This document shows positions 44,786 through 45,108 of a stretch of 45,108 bases of DNA, one piece after another (position 1 is the stretch's first letter; the number at the start of each line of letters is the position of its first letter). The DNA comes from Dissophora ornata. Its lineage: Eukaryota; Mortierellomycota; Mortierellomycetes; Mortierellales; Mortierellaceae. Location: assembly GCA_025201705.1 (NCBI GenBank), contig MU616759.1, positions 1 through 45,108 on the forward strand, in the 5' to 3' direction. The translations under genes and the position numbers were made by a program. A model generated the notes under the pieces. It was not told the DNA's origin, made no database searches, and saw nothing but the letters and a program-made list of their open reading frames with translations.

Positions 44786-45108
44786 GGTTTGGAAAGGGCT
44801 AGAAATGAGCTCTGTATTTTAGTTTTCGTGGAAAAATAAGACTAAACGCGGGAGGGAGGAACAGAAACGTGGCGAAAAATAAATGCGGGGAAGAGGGTGA
44901 TTATTCTTCTTGTCGCTTGAGCTGACGAAGGGTGATGTGCAATGGTCGATTGCGATTCGATTGAGGCAAAAACAAAATAAAAGGGAAAGATGTACCCCCC
45001 CCCCCCAATGTTTGCCTTCGATGACATCTTCCATATTGGGCAAAATCTCATTGCTTACACAGCCTAGTGCGTGCATCTGTCTCTGAGCAAGTGGTCCATG
45101 CTTTCCTT
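44786..45108. other. Upstream flank of the membrane protein gene
   Basis: About 320 bp to the window end. A run of about 10 C lies near 44996-45006 and purine-rich stretches precede the minus-strand start at 44785. It presumably holds that gene's promoter. No gene is supported. Confidence 0.4.

Noticed and set aside
1..45108. tRNA, rRNA, CRISPR array, telomere or replication origin
   Set aside because: No cloverleaf with A and B boxes, no regularly spaced direct repeats with unique spacers and no telomeric repeat array was recognised by eye.

Overview
This window looks like nuclear DNA of an early-diverging filamentous fungus, most probably a Mortierellomycotina/Mucoromycota-type genome. That placement is an inference. 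It rests on genes with many short GT-AG introns, fungal forms of Arp2/3, OST3, Mpe1 and Chl4, a metazoan-like Abraxas scaffold of the kind lost from yeasts, a Crinkler (CRN) locus, and a Fanzor/TnpB-like element remnant. Gene models were assembled by hand from reading frames, splice sites and family conservation; exon coordinates are given in each entry.

Left part (0.4-10.5 kb) is dense housekeeping: an SR splicing factor with a zinc knuckle (-), ARPC4 (+), mitochondrial uL30 (-), ARPC2 (-) and a long Mpe1/RBBP6-type 3'-end processing factor (+). Two subunits of the Arp2/3 complex lie within 4 kb of each other. The 10.5-13.7 kb stretch has no convincing gene, only broken ORF fragments. An intronless Mnn1-type mannosyltransferase follows at 13.7-15.5 kb.

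The 15.7-20.8 kb block is a tandem array of four related four-helix membrane protein genes on the minus strand, one of them a pseudogene. Part of the array is a repeated unit of about 1.54 kb that also carries a conserved ORF of about 60 codons. OST3/OST6 of the oligosaccharyltransferase is divergent from the last copy.

The 22.7-28.6 kb block is accessory. It holds a decayed Fanzor/TnpB-like nuclease (-), then a decayed CRN effector gene (+) with ubiquitin-like header, AAA-ATPase-like domain and PD-(D/E)XK nuclease, then a fragment of a second, different CRN-type NTPase. These two protein classes, RNA-guided-type transposon nuclease and CRN, sit back to back.

The right part (29.2-45.1 kb) returns to single-copy genes: an unusual CX5R phosphatase whose catalytic domain is split by a disordered insertion of about 385 residues, an Abraxas/BRISC-like MPN protein (-) sharing a 193-bp promoter with the kinetochore protein Chl4/CENP-N (+), a 1770-residue FUSC/ArAE-type membrane protein (+), and a multi-pass membrane protein of unknown function (-). 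Several genes use extremely short exons (3, 8, 9 and 13 nt), and one Mpe1 intron appears to be of GC-AG type. No tRNA, rRNA, CRISPR array or replication origin was recognised.
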